Source of the DNA: Pseudomonas lijiangensis
Lineage (GTDB): Bacteria > Pseudomonadota > Gammaproteobacteria > Pseudomonadales > Pseudomonadaceae
Length of the DNA: 64,000 nucleotides
NCBI RefSeq assembly: GCF_018968705.1
Contig: NZ_CP076668.1
Coordinates: forward strand, 5,529,001-5,593,000
Direction of reading: 5' to 3'
The notes beneath the pieces are model-generated. The model saw only the letters and a program-made list of their open reading frames with translations. It made no database searches and was not told where the DNA came from. The position numbers and the translations under genes are program-made. The stretch's first letter is position 1. Each line of letters starts with the position of its first letter. Of the stretch, positions 1-8,001 are shown one piece after another.

Positions 1-41
1 TCTGATAATTCTGGCTTCGTTGAATAAGGTATGTCGGCTGA

Positions 42-1436
42 TCAAACAGCAAATATCTTGCCCGGGTTCATGATGCCGTTAGGGTCGAAGACCGCCTTCA
101 GCGCTTTCATGTATTCGATTTCGGCAGGTGAGCGACTGTACGTCAGATAGTCGCGTTTGGTCATCCCCACACCGTGCTCGGCGGAAATCGAGCCGTTGTA
201 TTTCTCCACCGTCTCGAACACCCACTTGTTGACCTTGGCGCAGGTCCGGAAGAACTCTTCCTTGTCCAGATTCTCGGGCTTGAGGATGTTCAGGTGCAGG
301 TTGCCATCGCCGATATGGCCGTACCAGAGCACTTCGAAGTCAGGATAGTGCTCGGCAACGATGGCATCGATCTCGCCCAGAAAGGCCGGCACCTTTGAAA
401 CGGTGACCGAAATATCGTTCTTGTAGGGCGTGAAGTGGGAGATGGTTTCGGAAATGTATTCGCGCAGCTTCCACAGGTTCTGCAACTGCTGCTCGCTCTG
501 GCTCATCACGCCATCGAGCACCCAACCCTGCTCGACACAATGCTCGAAGAGCGCCAGGGCATCGTTGGCCACGTCTTCGGTGGTCGCCTCGAATTCCAGC
601 AGCACATAAAACGGGCAAGGCGTGTCGAATGGCGAAGGCACGTCGCCACGGGCCATGACCCGGGCAAACGACTTGTCGGAGAAGAACTCGAATGCCGTCA
701 GGTCCAGCTTGCCGTGAAAGGCGTGCAGCACAGGCATGATCGAATTGAAGTCAGCAGTGCCCAGCACCATGGCGGTGAGATTGCGGGGCGCACGATCCAG
801 GCGCATGGTGGCCTCGACCACAAAGCCCAGCGTGCCTTCGGCGCCGATGAACAGCTGGCGCATGTCGTAGCCGGTGGCGTTCTTGATCAGGTCCTTGTTC
901 AGCTCCAGCAGGTCGCCCTTGCCGGTGACGACCTTGAGGCCCGCGACCCAGTTTCGAGTCATTCCGTAGCGAATGACCTTGATTCCGCCGGCATTGGTGC
1001 CGATATTGCCGCCAATCTGGCTGGAACCCGAAGAAGCGAAGTCCACCGGGTAATACAGCCCGCTCTCTTGCGCCGCTGCCTGCAACTGCCGGGTAATCAC
1101 ACCGGGCTGACAGACGGCCGTGCGCTCGGTGAGGTTGAGTTCCAGAATCCGGTTCATGTAGTCGAACGAAACCACCACTTCGCCATTGGCCGCCACTGCG
1201 GCGGCGGAAAGCCCGGTCCGTCCGCCCGAAGGCACCAGCGCCACCAGACGCTCGTTGGCCCAGCGCACGATGGCCTGGACCTGCTCGATGGTCTTGGGAA
1301 ACACGATGGCCGTGGGGGCGGGGGTGAATTGCTTGGTCCAGTCCTTGCCGTAAGCCTCAAGCGAACCGGCGTCGGTCAGTACCTTGCCTGGTTCGACCAG
1401 GGTCTTGAGCTCATCAATCAAAGCGGGATTGGTCAT
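42..1436 (-). CDS. d2hgdh: FAD-linked D-2-hydroxyglutarate dehydrogenase
   Basis: A 464-residue GlcD/D2HGDH-type flavoprotein that oxidises D-2-hydroxyglutarate to 2-oxoglutarate. The N-terminal half is a PCMH-type FAD-binding domain (segment PSGGRTGLS, then SGSSQIGGNIGTNAGG). The C-terminal half carries the metal-binding HIGDGNLHLN motif and the closing SAEHGVGMTKRDYL segment. I start at the ATG at 1436, giving MTNPALIDELK; the ten residues further upstream are not family-like. It is divergent from serA. In Pseudomonas this pair is known to be metabolically coupled: SerA reduces 2-oxoglutarate to D-2-hydroxyglutarate while oxidising 3-phosphoglycerate, and this enzyme recycles the by-product. 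Other GlcD-family lactate or glycolate oxidases look alike, but the serA neighbour supports D2HGDH. Confidence 0.9.
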   Translation of the reverse strand: MTNPALIDELKTLVEPGKVLTDAGSLEAYGKDWTKQFTPAPTAIVFPKTIEQVQAIVRWANERLVALVPSGGRTGLSAAAVAANGEVVVSFDYMNRILELNLTERTAVCQPGVITRQLQAAAQESGLYYPVDFASSGSSQIGGNIGTNAGGIKVIRYGMTRNWVAGLKVVTGKGDLLELNKDLIKNATGYDMRQLFIGAEGTLGFVVEATMRLDRAPRNLTAMVLGTADFNSIMPVLHAFHGKLDLTAFEFFSDKSFARVMARGDVPSPFDTPCPFYVLLEFEATTEDVANDALALFEHCVEQGWVLDGVMSQSEQQLQNLWKLREYISETISHFTPYKNDISVTVSKVPAFLGEIDAIVAEHYPDFEVLWYGHIGDGNLHLNILKPENLDKEEFFRTCAKVNKWVFETVEKYNGSISAEHGVGMTKRDYLTYSRSPAEIEYMKALKAVFDPNGIMNPGKIFAV

Positions 1437-1597
1437 GGACGCAACTCTCGAACAATTCATGGGCATCCTGAGAACGGTTCACGTTCGGGAATGGGGTTTC
1501 GCGGGGTGCATATGCTAGCATACGCCCCCCGCGAATCGTGCCCATGGCCGATCCGGCCCCCTCCTGCCATTTTTCTCCGGGACACAGGTTTACGCAG

Positions 1598-2827
1598 ATG
1601 AGCAAGACTTCCCTCGACAAGAGCAAGATCAAGTTCCTTCTTCTCGAAGGCGTCCACCAATCCGCCGTTGACGTCCTGAAGGCCGCCGGCTACACCAGCA
1701 TCGAGTACCACACCAAGTCTCTGCCGGAAGCCGAGCTCAAGGAAAAGATTGCCGACGCCCATTTCATCGGTATCCGCTCGCGTACCCAACTGACAGAAGA
1801 ACTGTTCGACAGCGCCAAGAAACTGGTTGCGGTCGGCTGCTTCTGCATCGGCACCAACCAGGTCGACCTGGACGCAGCCCGTGAGCGCGGCATTGCAGTG
1901 TTCAACGCCCCTTACTCCAACACCCGCTCCGTTGCCGAGCTGGTTCTGGCCGAGGCTATCCTGCTGTTGCGCGGCATCCCCGAGAAGAACGCTTCCTGCC
2001 ACCGTGGCGGCTGGATCAAGAGCGCGGCCAACTCCTTCGAGATCCGTGGCAAGAAACTGGGCATCATCGGCTACGGCTCGATCGGTACTCAGCTGTCGGT
2101 TCTGGCTGAAGGCCTGGGCATGCAGGTCTACTTCTACGACACCCTGACCAAGCTGCCGCTGGGCAACGCCACTCAGGTTGCCAGCCTGAACGAGCTGCTG
2201 GGCATGTCCGACATCGTGACCCTGCACGTTCCGGAAACCGCTGAAACCCAGTGGATGATCGGCGAGAAAGAAATCCGCGCCATGAAAAAGGGCAGCATCC
2301 TGATCAACGCCGCTCGCGGCACCGTGGTCGAACTGGATGCCCTGGCAGACGCGATCAAGGACAAGCACCTGATCGGCGCGGCCATCGACGTGTTCCCGGT
2401 GGAGCCTCGCTCCAACGACGACATCTTCGAAAGCCCGCTGCGCGGCCTGGACAACGTGATCCTGACCCCGCACATCGGTGGTTCCACTGCCGAAGCCCAG
2501 GCCAACATCGGTCTGGAAGTTGCAGAAAAGCTGGTCAAGTACAGCGACAACGGTACGTCGGTTTCCTCGGTCAACTTCCCGGAAGTGGCCTTGCCTGCTC
2601 ACCCTGGCAAGCACCGCCTGCTGCACATCCACGAGAACATTCCGGGCGTGCTGAGCGAAATCAACAAGGTGTTTGCCGAAAACGGCATCAACATCTCCGG
2701 CCAGTTCCTGCAGACCAACGAGAAAGTCGGCTACGTGGTTATCGACGTAGACGCCGAGTACTCGGACCTGGCGCAAGAGAAGCTGCAACAGGTCAAAGGC
2801 ACCATCCGTAGCCGCGTTCTGTTCTGA
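1598..2827 (+). CDS. serA: D-3-phosphoglycerate dehydrogenase
   Basis: A 409-residue enzyme that catalyses the first step of serine synthesis, 3-phosphoglycerate to 3-phosphohydroxypyruvate with NAD. The Rossmann motif GYGSIG lies near residues 158-163. The catalytic Arg sits in NAARGT, the Glu in VFPVEPRS and the His in LTPHIGGST. A C-terminal ACT domain (HIHENIPGVLSEINKV onward) gives serine feedback control in this short E. coli-like form. The ATG at 1598 is chosen because it yields MSKTSLDKSKIKF and a normal length; an in-frame start 60 bases upstream adds a non-homologous leader. It is divergent from the D-2-hydroxyglutarate dehydrogenase gene, with 161 bases between starts that must hold both promoters. 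A REP pair follows the stop. Confidence 0.97.
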   Translation: MSKTSLDKSKIKFLLLEGVHQSAVDVLKAAGYTSIEYHTKSLPEAELKEKIADAHFIGIRSRTQLTEELFDSAKKLVAVGCFCIGTNQVDLDAARERGIAVFNAPYSNTRSVAELVLAEAILLLRGIPEKNASCHRGGWIKSAANSFEIRGKKLGIIGYGSIGTQLSVLAEGLGMQVYFYDTLTKLPLGNATQVASLNELLGMSDIVTLHVPETAETQWMIGEKEIRAMKKGSILINAARGTVVELDALADAIKDKHLIGAAIDVFPVEPRSNDDIFESPLRGLDNVILTPHIGGSTAEAQANIGLEVAEKLVKYSDNGTSVSSVNFPEVALPAHPGKHRLLHIHENIPGVLSEINKVFAENGINISGQFLQTNEKVGYVVIDVDAEYSDLAQEKLQQVKGTIRSRVLF

Positions 2828-2841
2828 TAGCGGCCCTTCCC

Positions 2842-2894
2842 GGCGGGAACGAATTTATTCGCGAAGCAATTCGCGGATAAATCCGCTCCCACGA
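2842..2894. repeat. REP pair
   Basis: Two inverted REP units (GGGAACGAATTTATTCGCGAA, then TTCGCGGATAAATCCGCTCCCAC) separated by a few bases, between serA and the DUF4399 gene. The same family recurs about nine times in the window, always between genes. Confidence 0.85.
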
Positions 2895-2915
2895 GTTTTG
2901 TGAGCCCTCTCTTAT

Positions 2916-3353
2916 TTATTTCACATTGATCGTGATCTTCTTCGACTCGACCGTCGGATTCAGCGGAATATGCGACTTGTCGCCCACCAGCAACTGGAGG
3001 GTGTGGCTGCCCGGTGGCAGGCTCAGCATGGTTTCGGTCTGCCCCTTGCCGAAATGGCGAATATTGTCAGTGGTCGGTAGCGGAACATTCGCTGCGGGCT
3101 CATCCTTCACATCGATCAGCAAATGATGATGGCCGGTTTCAGGGATATCGACCCCTGCCGGTGCAACGCCCATTCCCTTGAGACCAAACTGCACCTTGAA
3201 CGGCGACGTCACGGTTTCTCCGTCCTTGGGCGAGATGATGTACGCTTCTGCGCCCTGAGGCGAAGCGGTACGCGGGGTATCGGCCGCATGAATCAGGGTC
3301 GAGGTTGCCAGCAACAGACCAGCGAGGGCAGTTCTGGAAAATAGGGATGTCAT
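2916..3353 (-). CDS. Exported DUF4399 protein
   Basis: A 145-residue protein with a clear Sec signal peptide (MTSLFSRTALAGLLLATSTLIHA, cut before ADTPR). The mature part is one compact beta-rich domain of the DUF4399 type: PKDGETVTSPFKVQFGLKGM, a GHHHLLIDV segment and PPGSHTLQLLVGDKSHIPL. It should be periplasmic. The His-rich strand could bind metal, but no function is established. A strong GGAG ribosome-binding site precedes the ATG at 3353. The gene is alone between the serA REP pair and the dioxygenase gene and has no operon partner. Confidence 0.8.
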   Translation of the reverse strand: MTSLFSRTALAGLLLATSTLIHAADTPRTASPQGAEAYIISPKDGETVTSPFKVQFGLKGMGVAPAGVDIPETGHHHLLIDVKDEPAANVPLPTTDNIRHFGKGQTETMLSLPPGSHTLQLLVGDKSHIPLNPTVESKKITINVK

Positions 3354-3486
3354 GATCTCTCCGCACGTTTGTGAGACTACCTATCGGACCTGAACCCATG
3401 GTCTTCGGTTCAGCACAGTCCTTTACGATAGACCTCTACCCCGGAGAACGGGGTTCATGACACAGATTTCATGAAGCCGGTCGGCC

Positions 3487-4131
3487 TTAGATCAACAGCT
3501 CGTTGCCACGACGCCTGAACCAGCCGGTCAGGGAAAGCCGGTCGCGGGTGGCAGGCAGCACTTCATGGGGAATATCCCCGGACAGAAACACCACCAGACA
3601 GCCGCCCGTAGGCTGGACGTCATAGGTCACGTCCCCCTTCAGGTACATGCGCAACTGCCCGCCATGCTCGGGCAGCCAGGCCTGATTCAGATAAAGCACC
3701 GCCGACACCATGCGCTTGTCGTCATCGCGAAAGCGGTCCACATGCTTGAGGTAAAACGCACCTGGCGGGTAAAGGGCGAAGTGGCTTTCATAATCTTCCA
3801 GCCCCAGGAACAGACCGCGGTTGAGGGCCAGGCGCAAGCTGTCCATCAACTCCAGATAACGGTCGCTGCACTCGGCCTGCCCGGCTTCAAGCCATTGGAT
3901 ATGATCGCCGCGAATACCCTCGCGCACCTCCTGCGCAAGCCCGCGCCCCACACCGGCAGGCTCAAGCTCACCCTCGGCGGCACGTCGATGGCACTCTTGT
4001 GCCAGTTCGCGGGTCAGACCTTCGGGCAGGAATATATTCTGCTGCGACCAGCCATTGGCGGCCAGGTCGTCGACGATTCGAAGCAGGAGGGGGTGATCGG
4101 GAGATATGCGCATGGCGTGCATAGTATCCAT
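3487..4131 (-). CDS. Fe(II)/2-oxoglutarate-dependent oxygenase
   Basis: About 214 residues of a 2OG-Fe(II) oxygenase of the prolyl-4-hydroxylase-like fold. The HxD iron ligands are in YLKHVDRFRD, the distal His is probably in DIPHEVLP, and the 2-oxoglutarate-binding Arg is in RDRLSLTGWFRRR, close to the C-terminus. Three ATGs (4131, 4122, 4113) could serve as start; I prefer 4131 because AGGGG lies just upstream. The substrate is unknown; relatives hydroxylate proteins or small molecules. It runs divergently from the DUF2059 gene. Family assignment is firm, biological role is not. Confidence 0.82.
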   Translation of the reverse strand: MDTMHAMRISPDHPLLLRIVDDLAANGWSQQNIFLPEGLTRELAQECHRRAAEGELEPAGVGRGLAQEVREGIRGDHIQWLEAGQAECSDRYLELMDSLRLALNRGLFLGLEDYESHFALYPPGAFYLKHVDRFRDDDKRMVSAVLYLNQAWLPEHGGQLRMYLKGDVTYDVQPTGGCLVVFLSGDIPHEVLPATRDRLSLTGWFRRRGNELLI

Positions 4132-4264
4132 AAGCCCCTGAATTCGACAGAGGTGTGTATACAGCACGGTCATGTGCGGGTGTTTTCATGCAGCAAGGGC
4201 AGTCATAACTCGACAAATCCCCGTCAACACCCCGAGAATAGCGACCTGCCGACAGGAGTCCCGA

Positions 4265-5023
4265 ATGCGTCGTTTGTTTGTTTTGCTGTTGATGTTCTGC
4301 GCCTTGCCTGTCTGGGCAGACGGTTACGATCAGTTGTACAAGGCCGCCGGCTGGACAGAGCAGCGTGCGCATTTCAACGATGCACTCAAGGCTGCCCAGC
4401 AACGCTACCGCGACAACCTGCCGCCAGCGGTCTTTCAGGCCCTGGTCAATAACAGCAACCAGCGTTTTGCACCGCAGGCCATGGACCAGCGCGCAGAAAA
4501 GCGCCTGCGTGAAAGCCTCAAGGACCCGGCACCTGCACTGAAATTCTTCCAGTCCCCGCTGGGCCGCAAGATCGTCAATGCAGAGCTGACGGCCACCCGC
4601 TCCGACCAGTTGGCCAAGCACGCCCAGGGCCTGCCGCAGATGGAAGCCGACGCCACCCGCCAGTTGCTGATCGGCCATCTGGCGCAGGCACTGCCCGCCA
4701 AGCAGGCTGGCGCAGAAGTCAGCCTCGCCATTGCCGGTGTGGCAGCCGACAGCCTGAGCCAGATGATTCCCGGCCTTCTGGGCGGCGGTCAGGCTCAAGG
4801 GATGCTCGAAGGACAGCGCGAACGCCTGATGGCGCAGATCAGCGCGGACCTCAACAACACGCTGCTGTACGTCTACCGCGACCTGTCAGACCCTGAGCTG
4901 GAAGAGTTCTCAAGCTTCGCCGAGTCACCGGAAGGCAAGGCTTATTATCAGGCAGCCCTTGCCGCGATCCGTGCCGGACTTGCCGTCGGTCAAAGCACTT
5001 CCAGCCTGTCCCAAGGCCTGTAA
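4265..5023 (+). CDS. Exported DUF2059 protein
   Basis: A 252-residue protein with a signal peptide (MRRLFVLLLMFCALPVWA, cleavage before DGYDQ). The mature part is almost entirely helical and has the DUF2059 pattern: an LYKAAGW start, a central QMIPGLLGG-like stretch, and a C-terminal DPELEEFSSFAESPEGKAYYQ repeat unit that recalls the earlier KDPAPALKFFQSPLGRKIV unit. It is probably periplasmic with unknown role. The ATG at 4265 follows GGAG; an upstream in-frame start would spoil the signal peptide. A GC-rich inverted repeat follows the stop codon. Confidence 0.82.
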   Translation: MRRLFVLLLMFCALPVWADGYDQLYKAAGWTEQRAHFNDALKAAQQRYRDNLPPAVFQALVNNSNQRFAPQAMDQRAEKRLRESLKDPAPALKFFQSPLGRKIVNAELTATRSDQLAKHAQGLPQMEADATRQLLIGHLAQALPAKQAGAEVSLAIAGVAADSLSQMIPGLLGGGQAQGMLEGQRERLMAQISADLNNTLLYVYRDLSDPELEEFSSFAESPEGKAYYQAALAAIRAGLAVGQSTSSLSQGL

Positions 5024-5025
5024 TA

Positions 5026-5047
5026 ACCCGCCTCGCTCGAGGCGGGT
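5026..5047. terminator. GC-rich hairpin between convergent genes
   Basis: A perfect 10-bp inverted repeat (acccgcctcg / cgaggcgggt) with a 2-base loop, between the end of the DUF2059 gene and the end of the convergent hydrolase gene. It has no clear T-run, so termination is only inferred. Confidence 0.45.
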
Positions 5048-5988
5048 CAGTTCATGTGCCCTTTCAGAAACTCGAAATACTGCGTCCGGAACTCCGGCAC
5101 CTCATTGGCCAGGTGATGCCGCGCCTTGCCGAGCATGAGGATTTGCGGCTCGCTGAACTTGCTCCTGAGTACGGTCAGGTTGTGGTCCCAGTCAACGGTC
5201 ATGTCCGCATCGCCCTGAATGATCAGCGGGCTGCGGGTACTGCGCGGCGCACGTTCAATCTGCACGATCCAGCGCGATAAAGCGCCTACCCAGGCGGTCG
5301 GCAAGCGACGCGGCTGCAAGGGATCGGCCAGCAGAAACGGCAGGAAAGCCGGAGCGTTGGTGTTCTCGGAAAACCGTCGGGCAATGCCGTCCACAAACGG
5401 CTTGAGCATGTAATAACTGAGTTTTGACCAGCCCCAGGCACGTGGCCGGACCAGCGGCGACAAGAGAATGGCCTTGCCCTGCACCGGGCTGTCGTTGCCC
5501 TGATGAAGCAGGTGATCGATCACGATTGCGCCACCGGTGCTTTGTCCGCACAGATGCCAGGGATGCGGCAGGTTCAGGGCCTCGGCTTCCAGCAGCAGAC
5601 GCTGCAGCACGGCCTGATACTCGGAGAAGTCATTGATGCTCGCCCGGCTGCCGCTGGACAGCCCGTGCCCCGGCAGGTCGCAGGAAATCACTGCAAACCC
5701 TTGCGCCAGCGCCCACTCGATCACGTAGCGATACAGGCCCATGTGGTCATAGAAACCATGGAACAGAAACAGGGTTCCCACAGGCTGCTCGGGCAGCCAG
5801 ACCTGCCCGACAATCTCGTAGCCACCCACATCCAGGCGCCCGAGCCAACTGCGGATGACATGCTCGCCACCCAGCCCGCCCAGGCCATAGAAACGCTGAT
5901 AGATCTGCCCATCCAGAGAGAGCGATTCGATCTCGCGCAGCGGTGACAGCGTGGCGCGTAATTGATCAGGGTCAAACGTTGCAGACAT
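5047..5988 (-). CDS. Alpha/beta hydrolase (serine aminopeptidase S33 / lysophospholipase-like)
   Basis: A 313-residue alpha/beta hydrolase. The oxyanion-hole segment is FLFHGFYDHMGLYRY, the nucleophile elbow is LCGQSTGGA (GxSxG), the acidic residue probably sits in IIQGDADMTVDWD, and the catalytic His is in KARHHLANE. No signal peptide is seen, so it is probably cytoplasmic. The fold resembles monoacylglycerol lipase or lysophospholipase, but the substrate cannot be told. A GGAAG motif precedes the ATG at 5988. It is convergent with the DUF2059 gene and divergent from the thioredoxin-like gene. Confidence 0.82.
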   Translation of the reverse strand: MSATFDPDQLRATLSPLREIESLSLDGQIYQRFYGLGGLGGEHVIRSWLGRLDVGGYEIVGQVWLPEQPVGTLFLFHGFYDHMGLYRYVIEWALAQGFAVISCDLPGHGLSSGSRASINDFSEYQAVLQRLLLEAEALNLPHPWHLCGQSTGGAIVIDHLLHQGNDSPVQGKAILLSPLVRPRAWGWSKLSYYMLKPFVDGIARRFSENTNAPAFLPFLLADPLQPRRLPTAWVGALSRWIVQIERAPRSTRSPLIIQGDADMTVDWDHNLTVLRSKFSEPQILMLGKARHHLANEVPEFRTQYFEFLKGHMN

Positions 5989-6091
5989 AAGGCTTCCAGA
6001 TTCCGACAGGACCTTGAAAAGACAGTGTAGCGATATTCATCTGTCTGTTCGGGCGTGGCAAGCTACGCCACCTTAAATAGAAACGTCTGTC

Positions 6092-6661
6092 ATGAAAGCC
6101 CCACACCGCCGCAACCTGTTTGCCTGCCTGTTCGTCCTGATCTGTGCGGCTGGATTGTGGATGGCCCATGACTGGTTTCAGCATCGCTACCTGCGCCCCT
6201 TTAGTGATCAGACCGCCCTGTTCAGCGGCGATGACCTGCGCCTGCCGGCAGAACTGGCTGGCCCGGGCAGGATTCGTCTGGTGCATTTCAAGGACCCGGC
6301 CTGCCCGTGCAATGTCGGCAACCAGCAGCATCTGAGCGAACTGATCGAGCGCTTTGGTGGCGACAAAGGTGTCGACTTCTATGTGGTGCAGAAACCCGGC
6401 ACGACCGATCATTCGTCACCAGCGCCCGATACGATCAAAACCCTGGAAACGCTTCCAGGTGCCGAAAAGATCAGCGCCAGCCCTGCCGTCGCCATCTGGG
6501 ATCGCGACGGCAAGCTCGCGTATTTCGGGCCTTACAGCGAAGGCCTGACCTGCAACTCCGGTAACAGCTTTATCGAGCCGATCCTGAATGCCCTGCTCGA
6601 CGGGCGCAGCGTGAACACCATAAACACCATGGCGGTGGGTTGTTACTGCGCCTGGCAATAA
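6092..6661 (+). CDS. Membrane-anchored thioredoxin-like protein (DUF6436-type)
   Basis: A 189-residue protein with an N-terminal membrane anchor (LFACLFVLICAAGLWMAH) and a thioredoxin-like domain in the periplasm. The strand IRLVHFKDPACPCN carries a CPC motif where thioredoxins have CxxC. A TGLTC-like Cys and a C-terminal VGCYCAW add further cysteines. Redox or metal handling is plausible but not shown. The ribosome-binding site is weak. The downstream gap contains a REP pair split by the IS110 element. Confidence 0.72.
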   Translation: MKAPHRRNLFACLFVLICAAGLWMAHDWFQHRYLRPFSDQTALFSGDDLRLPAELAGPGRIRLVHFKDPACPCNVGNQQHLSELIERFGGDKGVDFYVVQKPGTTDHSSPAPDTIKTLETLPGAEKISASPAVAIWDRDGKLAYFGPYSEGLTCNSGNSFIEPILNALLDGRSVNTINTMAVGCYCAWQ

Positions 6662-6714
6662 ATATCCCGGGCGCTCATCCGTTTTTCCTGTCGTAGGCAG
6701 ATTGTTGTGGCCTG

Positions 6715-6757
6715 TTCGCGAATAAATTCGCTCCCACAATAAATAGCCGTGTGGGAG
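6715..6757. repeat. REP unit plus left part of a REP split by the IS
   Basis: 6715-6737 is one complete REP unit reading outward (ttcgcgaataaattcgctcccac). At 6751 a second, inverted unit begins with gtgggag and breaks off at 6757, where the insertion sequence starts. Its missing half is found at 7926-7942. Confidence 0.85.
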
Positions 6758-6772
6758 ATTCTATGGTTGTGA

Positions 6773-7723
6773 TCAAGCCATAACCCACCCTTTGGTTTGA
6801 TATTCGCTCTGATTCTTCATCAGGGCGAATGCCACCCGAGCGAGTTTACGAGCGAGCATGACGAGCACTTGTGTGGTCGCTTTTCCACGGCTGCGATGAT
6901 GGTCGTAAAACTCTTTCCAGGCACTTGATCGGCTCGCGGACATGGCGGCGTTGTGCAGCAATCGGCGGATCTCCGAGCAACCTCGCTTGGTCAGGGATCG
7001 GCGGCCATTTTTTTGGCCTGAGTCAGTCACCCTCAGGTCCATGCCCAAAAAGGCGATGTATGAATCGCTACTCGTGAAGTCGCCTCGGCTGTAAGCCATG
7101 ACCAGAGCGGTCGCGGTCAGAAAACCGATGCCTTCGACAGCTTGGCATCGGGCGACTTGCTCCAGCAGGCCGGCTTCGCGCAAGACCTCCTTGAGCTTCT
7201 TCTGGATCAACAGGTCCAGCCGCTCGATGGACTTGAGGAAAGCTGCGAAGGCGGCTTTCAAACTGGCGTCATTGGCCCAGCTCTGGGTCAGGCTAGTTTT
7301 GGCCTGAACCAGCGAAGCCCTGCGGCGCAGAAGGCTTTGCAGCTTGCCATAGACGGCTGGAGGCGGGGTCCAGGGGCGTAGATCTTCGCCTTCGTTTTTC
7401 AGAAAACGGGCCAGAAGCCGAGCATCGGAAGCGTCCGTTTTGCTACGACCACCAATGCCTTTACGGTAATTGCTCAGTTGAAAACCGTCGATGATGTAGA
7501 CGTCAAAACCAGACTCGTAAGCCAGCTCGACCAGATCGACGTGATAAATATTGGTCGCCTCAACAGCAATGGCAGTGGGCCTCGGCAACGTTTTGAGCCA
7601 GCGCTTTATGGCGGGCTTTTCATTGGCTATCGAGGTGAGCAGATCCAGGTCTGCCTGATAGGTAACGAGTTCAATCTTGGCAACATCCACGCCCACGATT
7701 GACTGCGAAACGCGCATTGCCAT
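6773..7723 (-). CDS. IS110-family transposase (DEDD recombinase)
   Basis: A 316-residue transposase. The RuvC-like N-terminal domain shows the DEDD set: D13 in GVDVAK, E55 in IAVEATN, and D97 and D100 in KTDASDARLLA. A coiled-coil linker follows, then the Transposase_20 domain (VEGIGFLTATALV, then FLGMDLRVTDSGQKNGRRS). The Ser near residue 235 in DSGQK is the likely catalytic serine by position. I start at the ATG at 7723 because GGAG lies 8 bases upstream; a GTG two codons earlier is also open. The frame is complete with no stops, so the element may be active. It is transcribed from the end that holds the putative bridge RNA. Confidence 0.93.
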   Translation of the reverse strand: MAMRVSQSIVGVDVAKIELVTYQADLDLLTSIANEKPAIKRWLKTLPRPTAIAVEATNIYHVDLVELAYESGFDVYIIDGFQLSNYRKGIGGRSKTDASDARLLARFLKNEGEDLRPWTPPPAVYGKLQSLLRRRASLVQAKTSLTQSWANDASLKAAFAAFLKSIERLDLLIQKKLKEVLREAGLLEQVARCQAVEGIGFLTATALVMAYSRGDFTSSDSYIAFLGMDLRVTDSGQKNGRRSLTKRGCSEIRRLLHNAAMSASRSSAWKEFYDHHRSRGKATTQVLVMLARKLARVAFALMKNQSEYQTKGWVMA

Positions 7724-7759
7724 GGGCACTTCTCCACGCTAAGGTTTTACGGCTTGAGG

Positions 7760-7912
7760 GGGTTCACCCAGAGGCGCAGGCTTGTTTCTATCGTCGCTTG
7801 AACGAAGCATTCTTTATCGGCGCTTTTGGTGGAAGGGGTGAGGCGAGGTCTCCCACGGTCTGTACTGTGGCTGCAGTCAGATGCGAATTGTTCGTCCCAC
7901 CACCCCTTCAAG
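7760..7912 (-). ncRNA. Candidate IS110 bridge RNA
   Basis: The noncoding segment upstream of the transposase folds into two guide loops on the minus strand. Loop 1 is closed by a 9-bp stem (7901-7909 with 7832-7840). Its 5' side contains AATTCGC (complement of 7883-7889), identical to the REP left of the insertion core. Its 3' side contains GTGGGAG (complement of 7850-7856), complementary to the core CT plus CCCAC on the right. A hairpin (7860-7880) separates them. Loop 2 contains AGAAT (7809-7813) and ACAAG (7781-7785) around a hairpin (7796-7808). These match the two IS ends flanking the CT core. This is the layout of target- and donor-binding loops in IS110 bridge RNAs. RNA ends are estimates. 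Confidence 0.75.
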
Positions 7913-7925
7913 CTCTACCATACAA

Positions 7926-7942
7926 GCGAATTTATTCGCGAA
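7926..7942. repeat. Right part of the REP split by the IS
   Basis: gcgaatttattcgcgaa, the continuation of the REP that begins at 6751. It lies 59 bases before the hacB start codon. Confidence 0.82.
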
Positions 7943-8001
7943 AACCATCCACTCCTGTAGCCTTGCATGCCCCCTGCCCGAGCCTTTCATAGGGAAGTTC
8001 A

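Larger units (their letters stand above)
6758..7924 (-). mobile_element. IS110-family insertion sequence inserted in a REP palindrome
   Basis: The ends were set from the target. The REP sequence gtgggag (6751-6757) is continued at 7926/7927 by cgaatttattcgcgaa, so the DNA between is inserted. The dinucleotide AG (CT on the transposase strand) occurs at both junctions (6756-6757 and 7925-7926), as expected of the core of IS110 recombination. There are no terminal inverted repeats and no longer target duplication, again typical of IS110. The element is about 1.17 kb, with an intact transposase and a roughly 195-base noncoding segment upstream of it that can encode a bridge RNA. IS110-type elements that use REPs as targets are known from Pseudomonas. 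Confidence 0.88.

Noticed and set aside
435..1601. A 388-codon open frame antisense to the D-2-hydroxyglutarate dehydrogenase gene
   Set aside because: Shadow of the real gene; runs past its start into the promoter region without any homology.
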